Part shown: positions 26,795 to 35,253 of the stretch, piece after piece
How the letters are laid out: every line of letters starts with the position of its first letter
Numbering within the stretch: the first letter of the stretch is position 1
Assembly (NCBI RefSeq): GCF_014698045.1
Contig: NZ_JACJSE010000011.1
Location: 62,001 to 126,000, forward strand
DNA: 64,000 nucleotides
DNA from: Aulosira sp. FACHB-615
GTDB taxonomy: Bacteria > Cyanobacteriota > Cyanobacteriia > Cyanobacteriales > Nostocaceae
Direction of reading: 5' to 3'
Translations under genes and position numbers: made by a program
The notes under the pieces: model-generated
Told to the model about the DNA's origin: nothing
The model's input: only the letters and a program-made list of their open reading frames with translations
Databases searched by the model: none

Positions 26795-26848
26795 TGTTCT
26801 CCTGAAATATCAATGCAAAATTAGGATTTTCCAGCCTATTTCCTAGCA

Positions 26849-26879
26849 GGACTTAAACATTTACTTTTTATTTAAGTCC
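26849..26879 (-). promoter_or_regulatory. stem-loop between Nif11 precursor and maturase
   Basis: GGACTTAAA at 26849-26857 pairs with TTTAAGTCC at 26871-26879 (13-base loop). It has no T-tract. It lies between the second precursor stop (26900) and the maturase start (26794), the same position as the stem-loops after NHLP precursors. Confidence 0.5.
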
Positions 26880-26899
26880 CACTAATTTCACATTTAAAT

Positions 26900-27193
26900 C
26901 TATTTACGAGGTCTCCAAAATTTTTTGGGTGGTAAACTAGCACCGTAATGAAGGACAAGGCTATTACTACGTCCACCACTAACTTGTAATAGCTCTTCTT
27001 CATTCAATTCAATATCTTCTGTTCGAGAATTTTGAGCTAAGACTGTATTAAATTCTTCTGCACTAAAATCATAACCAGCAGCTAGAATAATTTCATAACG
27101 CTCTTCAGGACTAGCTGCATTCTCTACTTGTTCGAGAAAAGCATCATCTGTTTTCATTCTTGAGTAAAAAGCTTGCGCGTTTTCAATAGACAT
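26900..27193 (-). CDS. Nif11-leader precursor with HYG core (candidate spliceotide)
   Basis: A 97-residue precursor; the ATG at 27193 is chosen because AAGGAGATAAT lies directly upstream and its product aligns from residue 1 with the neighbouring precursor. A longer ORF to 27304 would run into a dispersed repeat. The Nif11-type leader (AFYSRMKTDDAFLEQVENAA, AGYDFSAEEFNTVLAQ) ends LLQVSGG at residue 74. The 23-residue core has His82-Tyr83-Gly84 followed by ASLPPKKFWRPRK. The pattern YG-x3-PP-x3-WRPRK is shared with the first precursor although the rest of the core differs. Confidence 0.9.
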   Translation of the reverse strand: MSIENAQAFYSRMKTDDAFLEQVENAASPEERYEIILAAGYDFSAEEFNTVLAQNSRTEDIELNEEELLQVSGGRSNSLVLHYGASLPPKKFWRPRK

Positions 27194-27243
27194 AATTATC
27201 TCCTTATGGAATCGTTTGAAAGGTCTTTTAATGCCATGATATT

Positions 27244-27305
27244 GGTGCGTTACGCCTAGATATCTTTGCTCACAAGCTTGAATCTTTACACAGCCGTAAC
27301 ACACC
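27244..27305. repeat. dispersed palindromic repeat between the two Nif11 precursors
   Basis: GGTGCGTTACG at 27244-27254 pairs with CGTAACACACC at 27295-27305 (one mismatch). It is a Nostoc-type repeat placed eight bases past the first precursor stop; it can form a stem-loop in the transcript. Confidence 0.7.
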
Positions 27306-27312
27306 CTACTGG

Positions 27313-27618
27313 TTATTTACGTGGTCTCCAATAATTTCTGGGTGGTATACCAACGCCATAAAGAGGGCGAACAAGACCTGGACTTGCAAAACGAATTCCG
27401 CCACTAACTTGTAACAGTTCTGCTTCACTCAATTCACCAGCTTCTGGTTGAGCATTTTGAGCTAAGACTGTGTTAAATTCTTCTGCACTAAAATCATAAC
27501 CAGCAGACTGAATAATTTCCAGGCGGTTTTCAGGACTAGCTGCATTTTCTACTTGATCAAGAAAAGCATCATCTGTTTTCATTCTTGAGTAAAAAGCTTG
27601 AGCATCTTGAATAGACAT
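27313..27618 (-). CDS. Nif11-leader precursor with LYG core (candidate spliceotide)
   Basis: A 101-residue precursor with a strong ribosome-binding site (AGAAGGAG) before ATG 27618. The leader (residues 1-74) is very similar to its neighbour and ends LLQVSGG, a site for the C39 peptidase of the exporter. The 27-residue core contains Leu86-Tyr87-Gly88 within PLYGVGIPPRNYWRPRK. X-Tyr-Gly is the splice motif recognised by PlpX-type enzymes, which would here convert the Leu position into an alpha-keto-beta-amino acid with loss of the Tyr part. It is the first gene of the module. Confidence 0.92.
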   Translation of the reverse strand: MSIQDAQAFYSRMKTDDAFLDQVENAASPENRLEIIQSAGYDFSAEEFNTVLAQNAQPEAGELSEAELLQVSGGIRFASPGLVRPLYGVGIPPRNYWRPRK

Positions 27619-27988
27619 AATAATCTCCTTCTAGACTTGTGTTAGAGGTTTTCGATGCTAACAATAAATTTGTTTAGGACAATATTTATTGCTGGCTTAT
27701 GTAATTATTTAAATGCTAATAAAGACGTAAAACAATATGTAATTGTTATTTCTCACTAGCTTATTTTTATATTTTATTTGTATGTGATTTCATTTTTTTA
27801 ATTTATTGGAAGCGAAAATATGAGGTGATAAGATTTAAGAATATACAGATATAAATAGACTTTGCTAGGATTTATAACTGTTCAAACCCTAGCAAAATTA
27901 TTATGTATTGATTAAATTCACCTGGGATTAAATGAATACTAATAGCCTAGTAGCTACAACGACTAAACATCCAAGTAGCAGGAGATAT
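27619..27988. other. 370-bp upstream region of the spliceotide module
   Basis: No gene is supported. A stem-loop (TTTGCTAGG at 27861-27869, complement at 27888-27896) lies about 90 bases after the double cNMP-domain gene and may end its transcript. The AT-rich rest should hold the precursor promoter. Confidence 0.5.
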
Positions 27989-29083
27989 TTAAGCTATGCT
28001 CATACGCGAAATCATCCAATCAAATCTTTTACTGGCTATAGCCATTTTATCTAAGATGCTAATATTGATTTCATCCTCATATTCAACATTATTGCTGAGT
28101 GGAAGACCTGCGCTATAAACTCTCCTGCCGTAGCCGATTCTACTCAAAATTTCCTGTAATCTGTTGGCTGATAAAATAGAAATGACGCGGTAAAAACGAG
28201 ATGAAAATCCTATATCTTGTTGTAATTTTACTGCTAATTGCTGTTTGGGGATTGCCAAAATTAGAGAATCTTCAATTACTTTCACTGTCGCCCAAGGGAG
28301 GCGACCATCAATAAACGGTGTTTCTCCTAATATTTCCCCTTTGGATAATTTGGCTATCTCTCGCCCAATGAGTTCTTTACCTTCAATCGCAGAAAAAGCA
28401 CGCAATAAAGGATTGCGATCATCTTCCGAGACAGACATAGACATTTTTCCCCTCAAAATAATATATAGCGCATCGACAGGACTATTTTCATAAATGAGTG
28501 TTTGACCTGCTGCAACTTTTTGGGTGATACCACAAGCCATTAACCAATCAATGTCACTATCGTGTAATTCAGCTAAAACAAATAGTACGTCTTTTAAAGA
28601 CTTAGCTTGTGTTAATTTGCGTCTACCAAGTTGAGTGATTAGTTTTTGCAGTCTGTCTGCATACATAATAGCGATCGCTCGATAAAAGCGAGCCGCAAAA
28701 CTAGCATCTTGCTGTAATTTTGCGGCTAATTTTTCTTGAGGAATTGACATCACTAATGATTTTTCTAGAGCCTTAATTGTAGTGATGTTAGAACTTTGGC
28801 TTACAAAGGGAACTTCCCCGACTACTTCACCCCTAGATACTCTAAAAATTTCCCAATCTGAGTTGATATCACTATCAATAGCCGCAAAAGCTCGATGCAA
28901 AGGATTATTCTCAGATTGCGTAACGTTAACTGTCAATGTACCATCTAATAAGATATACAAAGAATCAACAGTCTTTCCCTGTGAAGTTAATAAACTACCA
29001 GGTAATAATTCCTGGCGATCGCTATTGGCAACTATCCAATTAATATCACTATTGCTCAACTCTTTTAGTAAAACTTCTGTCAT
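27989..29083 (-). CDS. protein with two cyclic-nucleotide-binding-like domains
   Basis: A 364-residue protein made of two Crp-type beta-roll domains (about 5-150 and 170-320). Each has LLPGSLLTSQGKTVDSLYILLDGTLTV-like or AAGQTLIYENSPVDALYIIL-like strands and a Gly-Glu turn (SRGEVVGEVPF, SKGEILGETPF). No DNA-binding domain follows. The two halves are clearly homologous, indicating internal duplication. Such proteins occur in NHLM export loci, and ABC transporter 2 here also has a related N-terminal roll, so it may regulate export. Ligand unknown. The start is supported by AGAGGAT about 10 bases upstream. Confidence 0.8.
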   Translation of the reverse strand: MTEVLLKELSNSDINWIVANSDRQELLPGSLLTSQGKTVDSLYILLDGTLTVNVTQSENNPLHRAFAAIDSDINSDWEIFRVSRGEVVGEVPFVSQSSNITTIKALEKSLVMSIPQEKLAAKLQQDASFAARFYRAIAIMYADRLQKLITQLGRRKLTQAKSLKDVLFVLAELHDSDIDWLMACGITQKVAAGQTLIYENSPVDALYIILRGKMSMSVSEDDRNPLLRAFSAIEGKELIGREIAKLSKGEILGETPFIDGRLPWATVKVIEDSLILAIPKQQLAVKLQQDIGFSSRFYRVISILSANRLQEILSRIGYGRRVYSAGLPLSNNVEYEDEINISILDKMAIASKRFDWMISRMSIA

Positions 29084-29129
29084 AATTCAATTATCCTCTT
29101 GTGAAAAAAACAATCGGCAATTTTAAAAA

Positions 29130-30281
29130 CTAGACTTTTTGTAACAGTTGTTTAATGAATGAATTAAATCCTGGATCAGCTAACTCTTCTAAAGTCAAAC
29201 AAAATAATGAACATAACAGTTGTATTTGACATTCAGGCGTTTCTAAATCATTGATATATTCTGCATCAAAACGCTGTAAATTAAAGGCTGCTGCTTGCAA
29301 CAATGACTGGAGAACTTTGAAAGCACCATCAGAAAGAGGCGGTTGTCCTCGATAGTTTTGCAGTCTACCTCCTTCTCGATATTCAGGAAATGATTCTAAG
29401 CCCATAAAATGTAAAAACCAGTCGGCTCGATAATATCCTATGGCAGCTACAATACCTCTATAATCAGCAATTAGTTCATCAAAGGCATTGTTTCGCATGG
29501 ATTTAAATAAACGATTTGTTAAATAATGAGTACATTCGTGTTCCAAGCGAATTTTTAGAGATATATTTTGCCAAGTAGTTTCCTCTGCACCGATTTCTTG
29601 GGCTGTAATGTTGCTGTAAGGACTGTTACTCAAAATAATGAATCTATCTTGATACAGTTCTTTTTGGGGAATTAGGCGTTGAAACTCTAATGTCCAATCA
29701 TGTTTTGAGCATTGATGAGGATTTTGCTGTTCCCATTTTTGGCGATAGCGGTGAATCCTATCCCAATTGTTAAACCCACCGACAATACAAGCTCCCATTG
29801 ATGCAGGAATTTCTGTGGGTTCATTACGCTGTGTTAAAGCTTGGACTAAAGTAACAAAATCCTCCCGATTTCCCGGTAGTAAAACAGGAATTTTCCCAGC
29901 CAAACTAGGATATATTTCTAAGCGCAGTTTTTCTGGTTGAGTCAACACTAAACCAGTCGCCTCTGCAAGATTATCGACAGATGTACCTTTACGGGTGGCA
30001 TCTCTATATGCTGGAGTTGTGCTGATACCTTCAAGAATGGGGAATTGTAACTGCACTAATCGTTGCTGGAGAACTGCAAATGCGCCGAGAGTTTTGGCTG
30101 CTGTTGCGTATTCTTCCCAAGTATTGATATGAGCTTCAGATGGTAAAGGAAATGTAAGAGGATGCTTTAATTTAGTTTGACAAAATACATTATGGTTGTA
30201 TGCTAGTAACTCATCTATTTCTGAGCTACTAGCACCATAGGCCGCCAGTACATCGGCACGAAATTGCGTTTGGTTATTCAT
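29130..30281 (-). CDS. uncharacterised HExxH protein, candidate metalloprotease
   Basis: A 383-residue soluble protein. Residues 248-252 read His-Glu-Cys-Thr-His in IRLEHECTHYLTNRLF, a zinc-protease HExxH motif, followed by Glu269 in NAFDELIADYRG, a possible third ligand as in gluzincins. No signal peptide is visible. It starts six bases after the MinD-like ATPase gene, so the two are co-transcribed. In a peptide cluster it could cut leader or core peptides or degrade product, an inference from motif and position. I do not recognise the rest of the protein (IVGGFNNWDRIHRYR). Confidence 0.7.
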   Translation of the reverse strand: MNNQTQFRADVLAAYGASSSEIDELLAYNHNVFCQTKLKHPLTFPLPSEAHINTWEEYATAAKTLGAFAVLQQRLVQLQFPILEGISTTPAYRDATRKGTSVDNLAEATGLVLTQPEKLRLEIYPSLAGKIPVLLPGNREDFVTLVQALTQRNEPTEIPASMGACIVGGFNNWDRIHRYRQKWEQQNPHQCSKHDWTLEFQRLIPQKELYQDRFIILSNSPYSNITAQEIGAEETTWQNISLKIRLEHECTHYLTNRLFKSMRNNAFDELIADYRGIVAAIGYYRADWFLHFMGLESFPEYREGGRLQNYRGQPPLSDGAFKVLQSLLQAAAFNLQRFDAEYINDLETPECQIQLLCSLFCLTLEELADPGFNSFIKQLLQKV

Positions 30282-30287
30282 ATTTAA

Positions 30288-31070
30288 TTAAGCCGCAACA
30301 TCAGCAATTTGGGCAGCAATTTTCTGCACAGTTTGACTAATAGGATGCTCAGGATACTGCACAGTGAAAATATCTTTACTCCCTAATTCCGCCATATCTT
30401 CAGAAAGAGGTAAAATCCCAGCTACGGAAACATTATAGATGCTCTCTACTTGTTGCTGTAAGTCTGGGAAATTCAAACTTGATAATGCTTTATTAATCAC
30501 AAGTAACATTTTGGGGACGCGCAACTTACGAGCTACATCTACTGTGACAGCAGTACCTTGAAAATCTTGTTGATCTGGACGCAGGACAACGATCAATACA
30601 TGAGAAATGCCGATAGAAATTAAGGTTTCTTCGTTCAATCCGGGATGGGTATCAATAAAAAGATAGTCTAAATTGAGACTGACGATAAGTTCTTGAAAGC
30701 CATCATTGAGCCTCACTACATCATATCCTTCACGGATAATCCGGGAAATTTCACCAGCTTTAATACTAGAAGGAACTAAGTATAAATTACCCTTGATTTG
30801 ATTGGAAGATTGTTGTCTATTGATGAGGGTATGAGTCACATCATAGGCAGCATCTTTCATCTCACAGCGTCCCCATAAATAGTCATTGAGAGAATATTCA
30901 ATTTTGTGTTCGTTGAGTCCGAATATGATGTGAACTCCAGGAGATTGGATATCTGTATCGATGATTGCTACCCGTTTTCCCTGGATGGCCATAGTAGCGG
31001 CGATATTAGCAATAGTATTTGATTTGCCTGTACCGCCACGGAAGGAATGAATTGATATAATCTTGGACAT
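30288..31070 (-). CDS. MinD/ParA-like P-loop ATPase
   Basis: A 260-residue ATPase with deviant Walker A SFRGGTGKSNT, switch-like VAIIDTDIQSPGVHIIFGL and Walker B LDYLFIDTHPGLNEE. The usual signature Lys of the MinD/ParA KGGxGK motif is Arg here. Such ATPases dimerise on ATP and organise membrane or DNA cargo. No ParB-like gene is near, and the gene lies between a large permease-like membrane protein and the HExxH protein, so the partner is probably that membrane protein rather than a plasmid. Confidence 0.85.
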   Translation of the reverse strand: MSKIISIHSFRGGTGKSNTIANIAATMAIQGKRVAIIDTDIQSPGVHIIFGLNEHKIEYSLNDYLWGRCEMKDAAYDVTHTLINRQQSSNQIKGNLYLVPSSIKAGEISRIIREGYDVVRLNDGFQELIVSLNLDYLFIDTHPGLNEETLISIGISHVLIVVLRPDQQDFQGTAVTVDVARKLRVPKMLLVINKALSSLNFPDLQQQVESIYNVSVAGILPLSEDMAELGSKDIFTVQYPEHPISQTVQKIAAQIADVAA

Positions 31071-31138
31071 AATTTACCTTTTTTGTTTATTTGGGAAGGG
31101 AACAGGGAATGAAATTAAAATATGAGTTGTATCGTTTG

Positions 31139-33742
31139 TTAAGATGGCGATCGCTCTGGGAATGTAAATTTCAACCAGCATTGATCGCTAATTAGCGGTA
31201 GCAAGACTTTGCCATTAGATAATTTCCAGTCAAACTGCATTTTTTTGTTACCACTCTCGACTTCTACAAATTTAGGCAAGTGCTGAGATTTATGTTCATC
31301 GTTATTTCCATCTGTCCAGACTTTCATTTCTTTTTCTCCCTTGGTGGAAAAGCAAAAGATGGCGTAGCGTAAAGATGAGAGTGAGGGAATATCGATTTTG
31401 GTGGCTTGTTGGTGTACTTCACCCTCTGCATATCCTAAAAGTACGTCTGCTATTTTTGGCTTACCACCAGCCGTAATCGTAAAGACTGAATTTCCTTGTG
31501 GTTGCTGTTCCTGTCGCAGTTCTACAACTACGCGGGAAGCAAAAGCACCATACAGTTGCATCACAATCGTTGCACCCAGTGATAATAAAGCAATGCTGAA
31601 TGCGCTGATTCGTGCCAGGGGATGTTGCCAGATGAATAAGCCGTGAATCAACAAAATACCCAGAAAAATGCTATATATGCCCACATTGAATAGGGGATGA
31701 TTGAGAATCTTAAAGACTACAGCAGGTATCAGTTCTCCTTTTTTTCTACTAGAAATCAACAACAAAATCGGGAAAATTCCACCAACAAGAGAGTTACCCA
31801 GTACGCCAGCAAAAGCGAGTATGTTTGTGAAAGATTGCGTACCAGCGAGAAATAGCCACTCAGTCAAGACAAAAACTAAAATTAATGGACTGATGGATAA
31901 TAACAAACGACGCTGGTTGAGGAGGTGTAACCAAAAGTGAGTTTTTGGTTTTCTGGCTATAGCTGTTGTGAGGTTGTGTTTCACATCCAAACTAGCTTCG
32001 TAGTTGAGGAGCATTGGCGAAGTAATTTGCAGATATACACGATCATGGTTAGCTGATTGGATATCAAACATCAGGCGAATATTTGACTGGTTGAGGTCTG
32101 GATATTGAGTAAATAACTCTTTGATGTCCCAATGCTCATTGACTGCAATTTCTACATGATAGATGTGGCCTTGTAACTGGATATCTATTTGAAACTTGGG
32201 TTGATTGTCTACAATTCCCAAATAGGTAATACCTATACAATAAACATCCGTAGAATTACTAGGTGGATGGAATTTTAACATTCCTCCTTGGCGGGGTAAC
32301 ATCAAGATGGGAAGAGATGGAGTAGGTATCCATTCTTTGGCTAGGTTAACTAAAAGGCTGGAACTACGTAGCCAAGCCATTCCCAACAACAAGGTCACTA
32401 AAATTGCTCCCAAGATAGGAACAATGGAGCCGACTTGAATAGCTAGGGCTTCTAGAGCCGTTCCTGACTGTTGGGCTAACAATTCTGGTGCGATCGCGCC
32501 ATTGACAACCAGCACCCAAAGGCAAAAAATTACAGTTAGAAATGCCGTTCCCCACACACTACCCCAAATTAACGATGAGGCACTAGGATCACGCGGTAGG
32601 ACAACTTTGGCACATTCTCCCACATAGACATGACCAAAATACAACATCAAACCCACACCGAAAATTCTTTGTAATATCCAGGGTTGGAAAGGTTGATTAT
32701 TCAAAAAAGGCAAGTTGACATATAACAGGTTGTCTAAATTGATGTGACGCAATGTCAACAGTGACAGTATCAAAAGTAACCCAATATTAATCGCTGCCAG
32801 AAATACCAACAGGGAGACTGTGAAATTTAAGGATTGACGAGTTAGCAAATATGAACCCGCCACAAATAGTAATACAGCCCAAATTTCTGGAGGGATTTGA
32901 GTCAAATTAGCCATAGTTGTTGACAAGCCAATATAACAAGCCAAGGCGATAAAAAATACTCGAATCCCAACTGCGAAGGAAAGTATAAATGAACCTGCTG
33001 CGCCTAAATAATTGGCGACTAATTGTTTGATGAAGGGATGACCATAACGAAAATCACTGCTACGACCGAAGGCTTCAGCCATACAAGCCATTGTGACAAC
33101 GTTAATTGCACCGATAATTAACAAAAAGGCCACGGTCGGTAATGGCCCAATATCAACTACAGCGATGGGTAAGGCTAAAAAGGCTTGGGGTAAACCCAAG
33201 GAGATGGTGAGTAAAAAGGCCAGCCAGAAGGGTGGTACAGATTCAATTTTTTGTGAGACATCTTTCAACATCCAGCGCAATTCTTCGATAAATGTGGTGT
33301 GGGATGCAAAGATGTTGAATAGTGATGTTCTATACAGTCGAGAATAGGCTGTTTGTACGGCTTTTTCATCAAGACCTAAGACGGTGCGAATCTGCGGTAT
33401 GGCTTGATAGGTAAAATTATACTTCTGTCCCAAGGCTTGGGCGATCGCGGCTTTGAGTCGGGGATTTGCTGGAACTAAAGAAGCCCATTCACTAGCGTAA
33501 CGTTCTAGTTGCTGAATAGTGGGGCGGATTGGTGGTGCATTACCTAAAGCAAAAGCTTCTAGAAAGGCTAAATCGCGTTCATGAGCAGATTGGGGTGCTA
33601 AGGAAAATTCTACACGCGATCGCGCTGCTATTTGGGCTGTTCGGCTCTCAATTAAAAATAAAATTGTGTTGGCTCGTCTAGCAGGTAAACCCGCTAATAC
33701 CTCTTCACGAGATATCAGTTCATCATCAAAATCAAATGTCAT
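31139..33742 (-). CDS. amino-acid-permease-like multidomain membrane protein
   Basis: An 867-residue protein; ATG 33742 follows AGGGGG, and a GTG three codons upstream is possible. It has an N-terminal soluble part (about 1-175) and a block of 10-11 hydrophobic helices (about 175-480) resembling the amino acid/polyamine/organocation permease fold (SLGLPQAFLALPIAVVDIG, GYLLTR-type helices). A soluble beta-rich insertion follows (about 490-600, FQIDIQLQGHIYHVEIAV), then a second membrane block (about 610-740) and a soluble C-terminal domain (about 745-867). I know no named family with this whole layout. It sits in a minus-strand run with the MinD-like ATPase and HExxH protein. Confidence 0.7.
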   Translation of the reverse strand: MTFDFDDELISREEVLAGLPARRANTILFLIESRTAQIAARSRVEFSLAPQSAHERDLAFLEAFALGNAPPIRPTIQQLERYASEWASLVPANPRLKAAIAQALGQKYNFTYQAIPQIRTVLGLDEKAVQTAYSRLYRTSLFNIFASHTTFIEELRWMLKDVSQKIESVPPFWLAFLLTISLGLPQAFLALPIAVVDIGPLPTVAFLLIIGAINVVTMACMAEAFGRSSDFRYGHPFIKQLVANYLGAAGSFILSFAVGIRVFFIALACYIGLSTTMANLTQIPPEIWAVLLFVAGSYLLTRQSLNFTVSLLVFLAAINIGLLLILSLLTLRHINLDNLLYVNLPFLNNQPFQPWILQRIFGVGLMLYFGHVYVGECAKVVLPRDPSASSLIWGSVWGTAFLTVIFCLWVLVVNGAIAPELLAQQSGTALEALAIQVGSIVPILGAILVTLLLGMAWLRSSSLLVNLAKEWIPTPSLPILMLPRQGGMLKFHPPSNSTDVYCIGITYLGIVDNQPKFQIDIQLQGHIYHVEIAVNEHWDIKELFTQYPDLNQSNIRLMFDIQSANHDRVYLQITSPMLLNYEASLDVKHNLTTAIARKPKTHFWLHLLNQRRLLLSISPLILVFVLTEWLFLAGTQSFTNILAFAGVLGNSLVGGIFPILLLISSRKKGELIPAVVFKILNHPLFNVGIYSIFLGILLIHGLFIWQHPLARISAFSIALLSLGATIVMQLYGAFASRVVVELRQEQQPQGNSVFTITAGGKPKIADVLLGYAEGEVHQQATKIDIPSLSSLRYAIFCFSTKGEKEMKVWTDGNNDEHKSQHLPKFVEVESGNKKMQFDWKLSNGKVLLPLISDQCWLKFTFPERSPS

Positions 33743-33807
33743 ATCTATCACCCCCTGGTAAATATCTGAGATTTTTTATTTGATTGAGCAAAATAGAAGT
33801 TTCTCTG

Positions 33808-35253
33808 TTAATTAGGCAGTTTTTGAGTTATGTTTACAACTGTTCGCTGCTTGAGAGATTGCACCTGATTATGCAGGCGATCGTAGTAACCAATCTCAGT
33901 TTCACTAGCCACTAATGTGCCTTGTTTAATCTTGGCAATTTTTTTCTGGATATTTTCAAAATGTTCATTACCAGTGATTTCCTCCACATATCTAGTTCTT
34001 TTAGTTTCGTCAATTTCTATTCTTAGTTCTTTTACCTGCATTTTCAAATTCTGATTGCGCGTCCTAACAGTTTCAGCCATATTCATATAGACACGCACCA
34101 ATTGACCGATATCATCGTGGCTATGAGCAGCTTGCACTAAAATATGATGTGCTTCCTGATTAAAGGTTTCTTTTTCTAGTGCTTGTGCTGCTGCTGTCAG
34201 TCCACGAATTGGGCGAGAAATTCGAGAACTTAACCACAAAGCCACAATTGTGGTAATTCCGCCCACAATGAATACACTACTAATATTAAATATTATGAGA
34301 CGATATAAAGGAGCTTCAAACTGCTGTCTAGATTGACTTATGCCTAATACCCACGGCTCTATTTTCATGGGAGCAAAGCCAACAATCATTTGTTGATTTT
34401 CAATTGGGGAGTAATAACTAGTATGACCCGCATCTTTAGCTCTGACTATAGCTTTTAGTTCGGGAATATTCAGGCTATTTATCGAAGGAAAAATATTTCC
34501 CAGATTAGATAATAATTGTTTAGATTTATCAGGCGAGATAGGAAAAATAGTATTATATAAAATGGATTTATCTGGATGGGAAATGATCATACCTTCCTTA
34601 TCTATGAGGAAAGCATAGCTCTGATTTGCTGGCTTTAAGGAATTAACTATTGTCCAAATACCTTCTCCTTTAACTTTGAGTACCACAACTCCTAAAATCT
34701 TGCCCTTTTCTGATTTGACAGGAGCAGAAAAATATAAGCCTGGTCTTCTAGTTGTTTTTCCTATTAGGATACTAGATATATAGGTTTTTCCCTGGATAGC
34801 AGACTTATAGTATTGCCGAAAGGCATAGTTTTGACCGATGAATGTAGAATCTGTAGCAGCAATACATAAACCTTGACGATCTATAATATATGCAGCATCA
34901 AAATCTGGATTAGCATGATGAATATTTCTGAGAGTTTTTTGCAATCTGATGCCAAATTTTTTTCGCTTTTCAAGTGTGTCAGCAGATAAAAAATCCACGA
35001 CATCGAGGTCGCCACTTACTTGAATTACCAGACGTTGAATATCAATGAGCATTTGATCGAGGCGACTGGCAGTATTATTAGCTAATAGCTCCAACTTACG
35101 ATATTCAGCAGTTTCTACACGCTCTAAGCTCTCTCGTAGATTGTAATATGCTGTGAAGGTCATTGGGATAAAAACTGCGGATATTAAAGCCACAGAAATT
35201 TTAGTAGCGATTGTCCAGCCAGGTATGTAAAACAACCGATGAATTACTTTCAT
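33808..35253 (-). CDS. Cache-HAMP membrane sensor without output domain
   Basis: A 481-residue protein with two membrane helices (about 15-35 and 315-340) enclosing a periplasmic double Cache domain (DFDAAYIIDRQGLCIAATD, YAFLIDKEGMIISHPD). A HAMP domain follows (RISRPIRGLTAAAQALEK) and then a coiled coil (about 400-481). No kinase, cyclase, GGDEF or methyl-accepting domain is present, so it must signal by contact with another protein, perhaps the neighbouring membrane protein or ATPase. Extracellular Cache domains often bind amino acids or small peptides. It is the first gene of the island in transcription order. Confidence 0.8.
   Translation of the reverse strand: MKVIHRLFYIPGWTIATKISVALISAVFIPMTFTAYYNLRESLERVETAEYRKLELLANNTASRLDQMLIDIQRLVIQVSGDLDVVDFLSADTLEKRKKFGIRLQKTLRNIHHANPDFDAAYIIDRQGLCIAATDSTFIGQNYAFRQYYKSAIQGKTYISSILIGKTTRRPGLYFSAPVKSEKGKILGVVVLKVKGEGIWTIVNSLKPANQSYAFLIDKEGMIISHPDKSILYNTIFPISPDKSKQLLSNLGNIFPSINSLNIPELKAIVRAKDAGHTSYYSPIENQQMIVGFAPMKIEPWVLGISQSRQQFEAPLYRLIIFNISSVFIVGGITTIVALWLSSRISRPIRGLTAAAQALEKETFNQEAHHILVQAAHSHDDIGQLVRVYMNMAETVRTRNQNLKMQVKELRIEIDETKRTRYVEEITGNEHFENIQKKIAKIKQGTLVASETEIGYYDRLHNQVQSLKQRTVVNITQKLPN

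Noticed and set aside
27194..27304. 37-residue N-terminal extension of the second Nif11 precursor
   Set aside because: It runs through a dispersed palindromic repeat, and the internal ATG has a strong ribosome-binding site and aligns with the paralogue.
30288..31070. Plasmid partition ATPase
   Set aside because: No ParB, parS-like repeats or replication gene nearby; the neighbours are membrane and peptide-cluster genes on a chromosome-like background.
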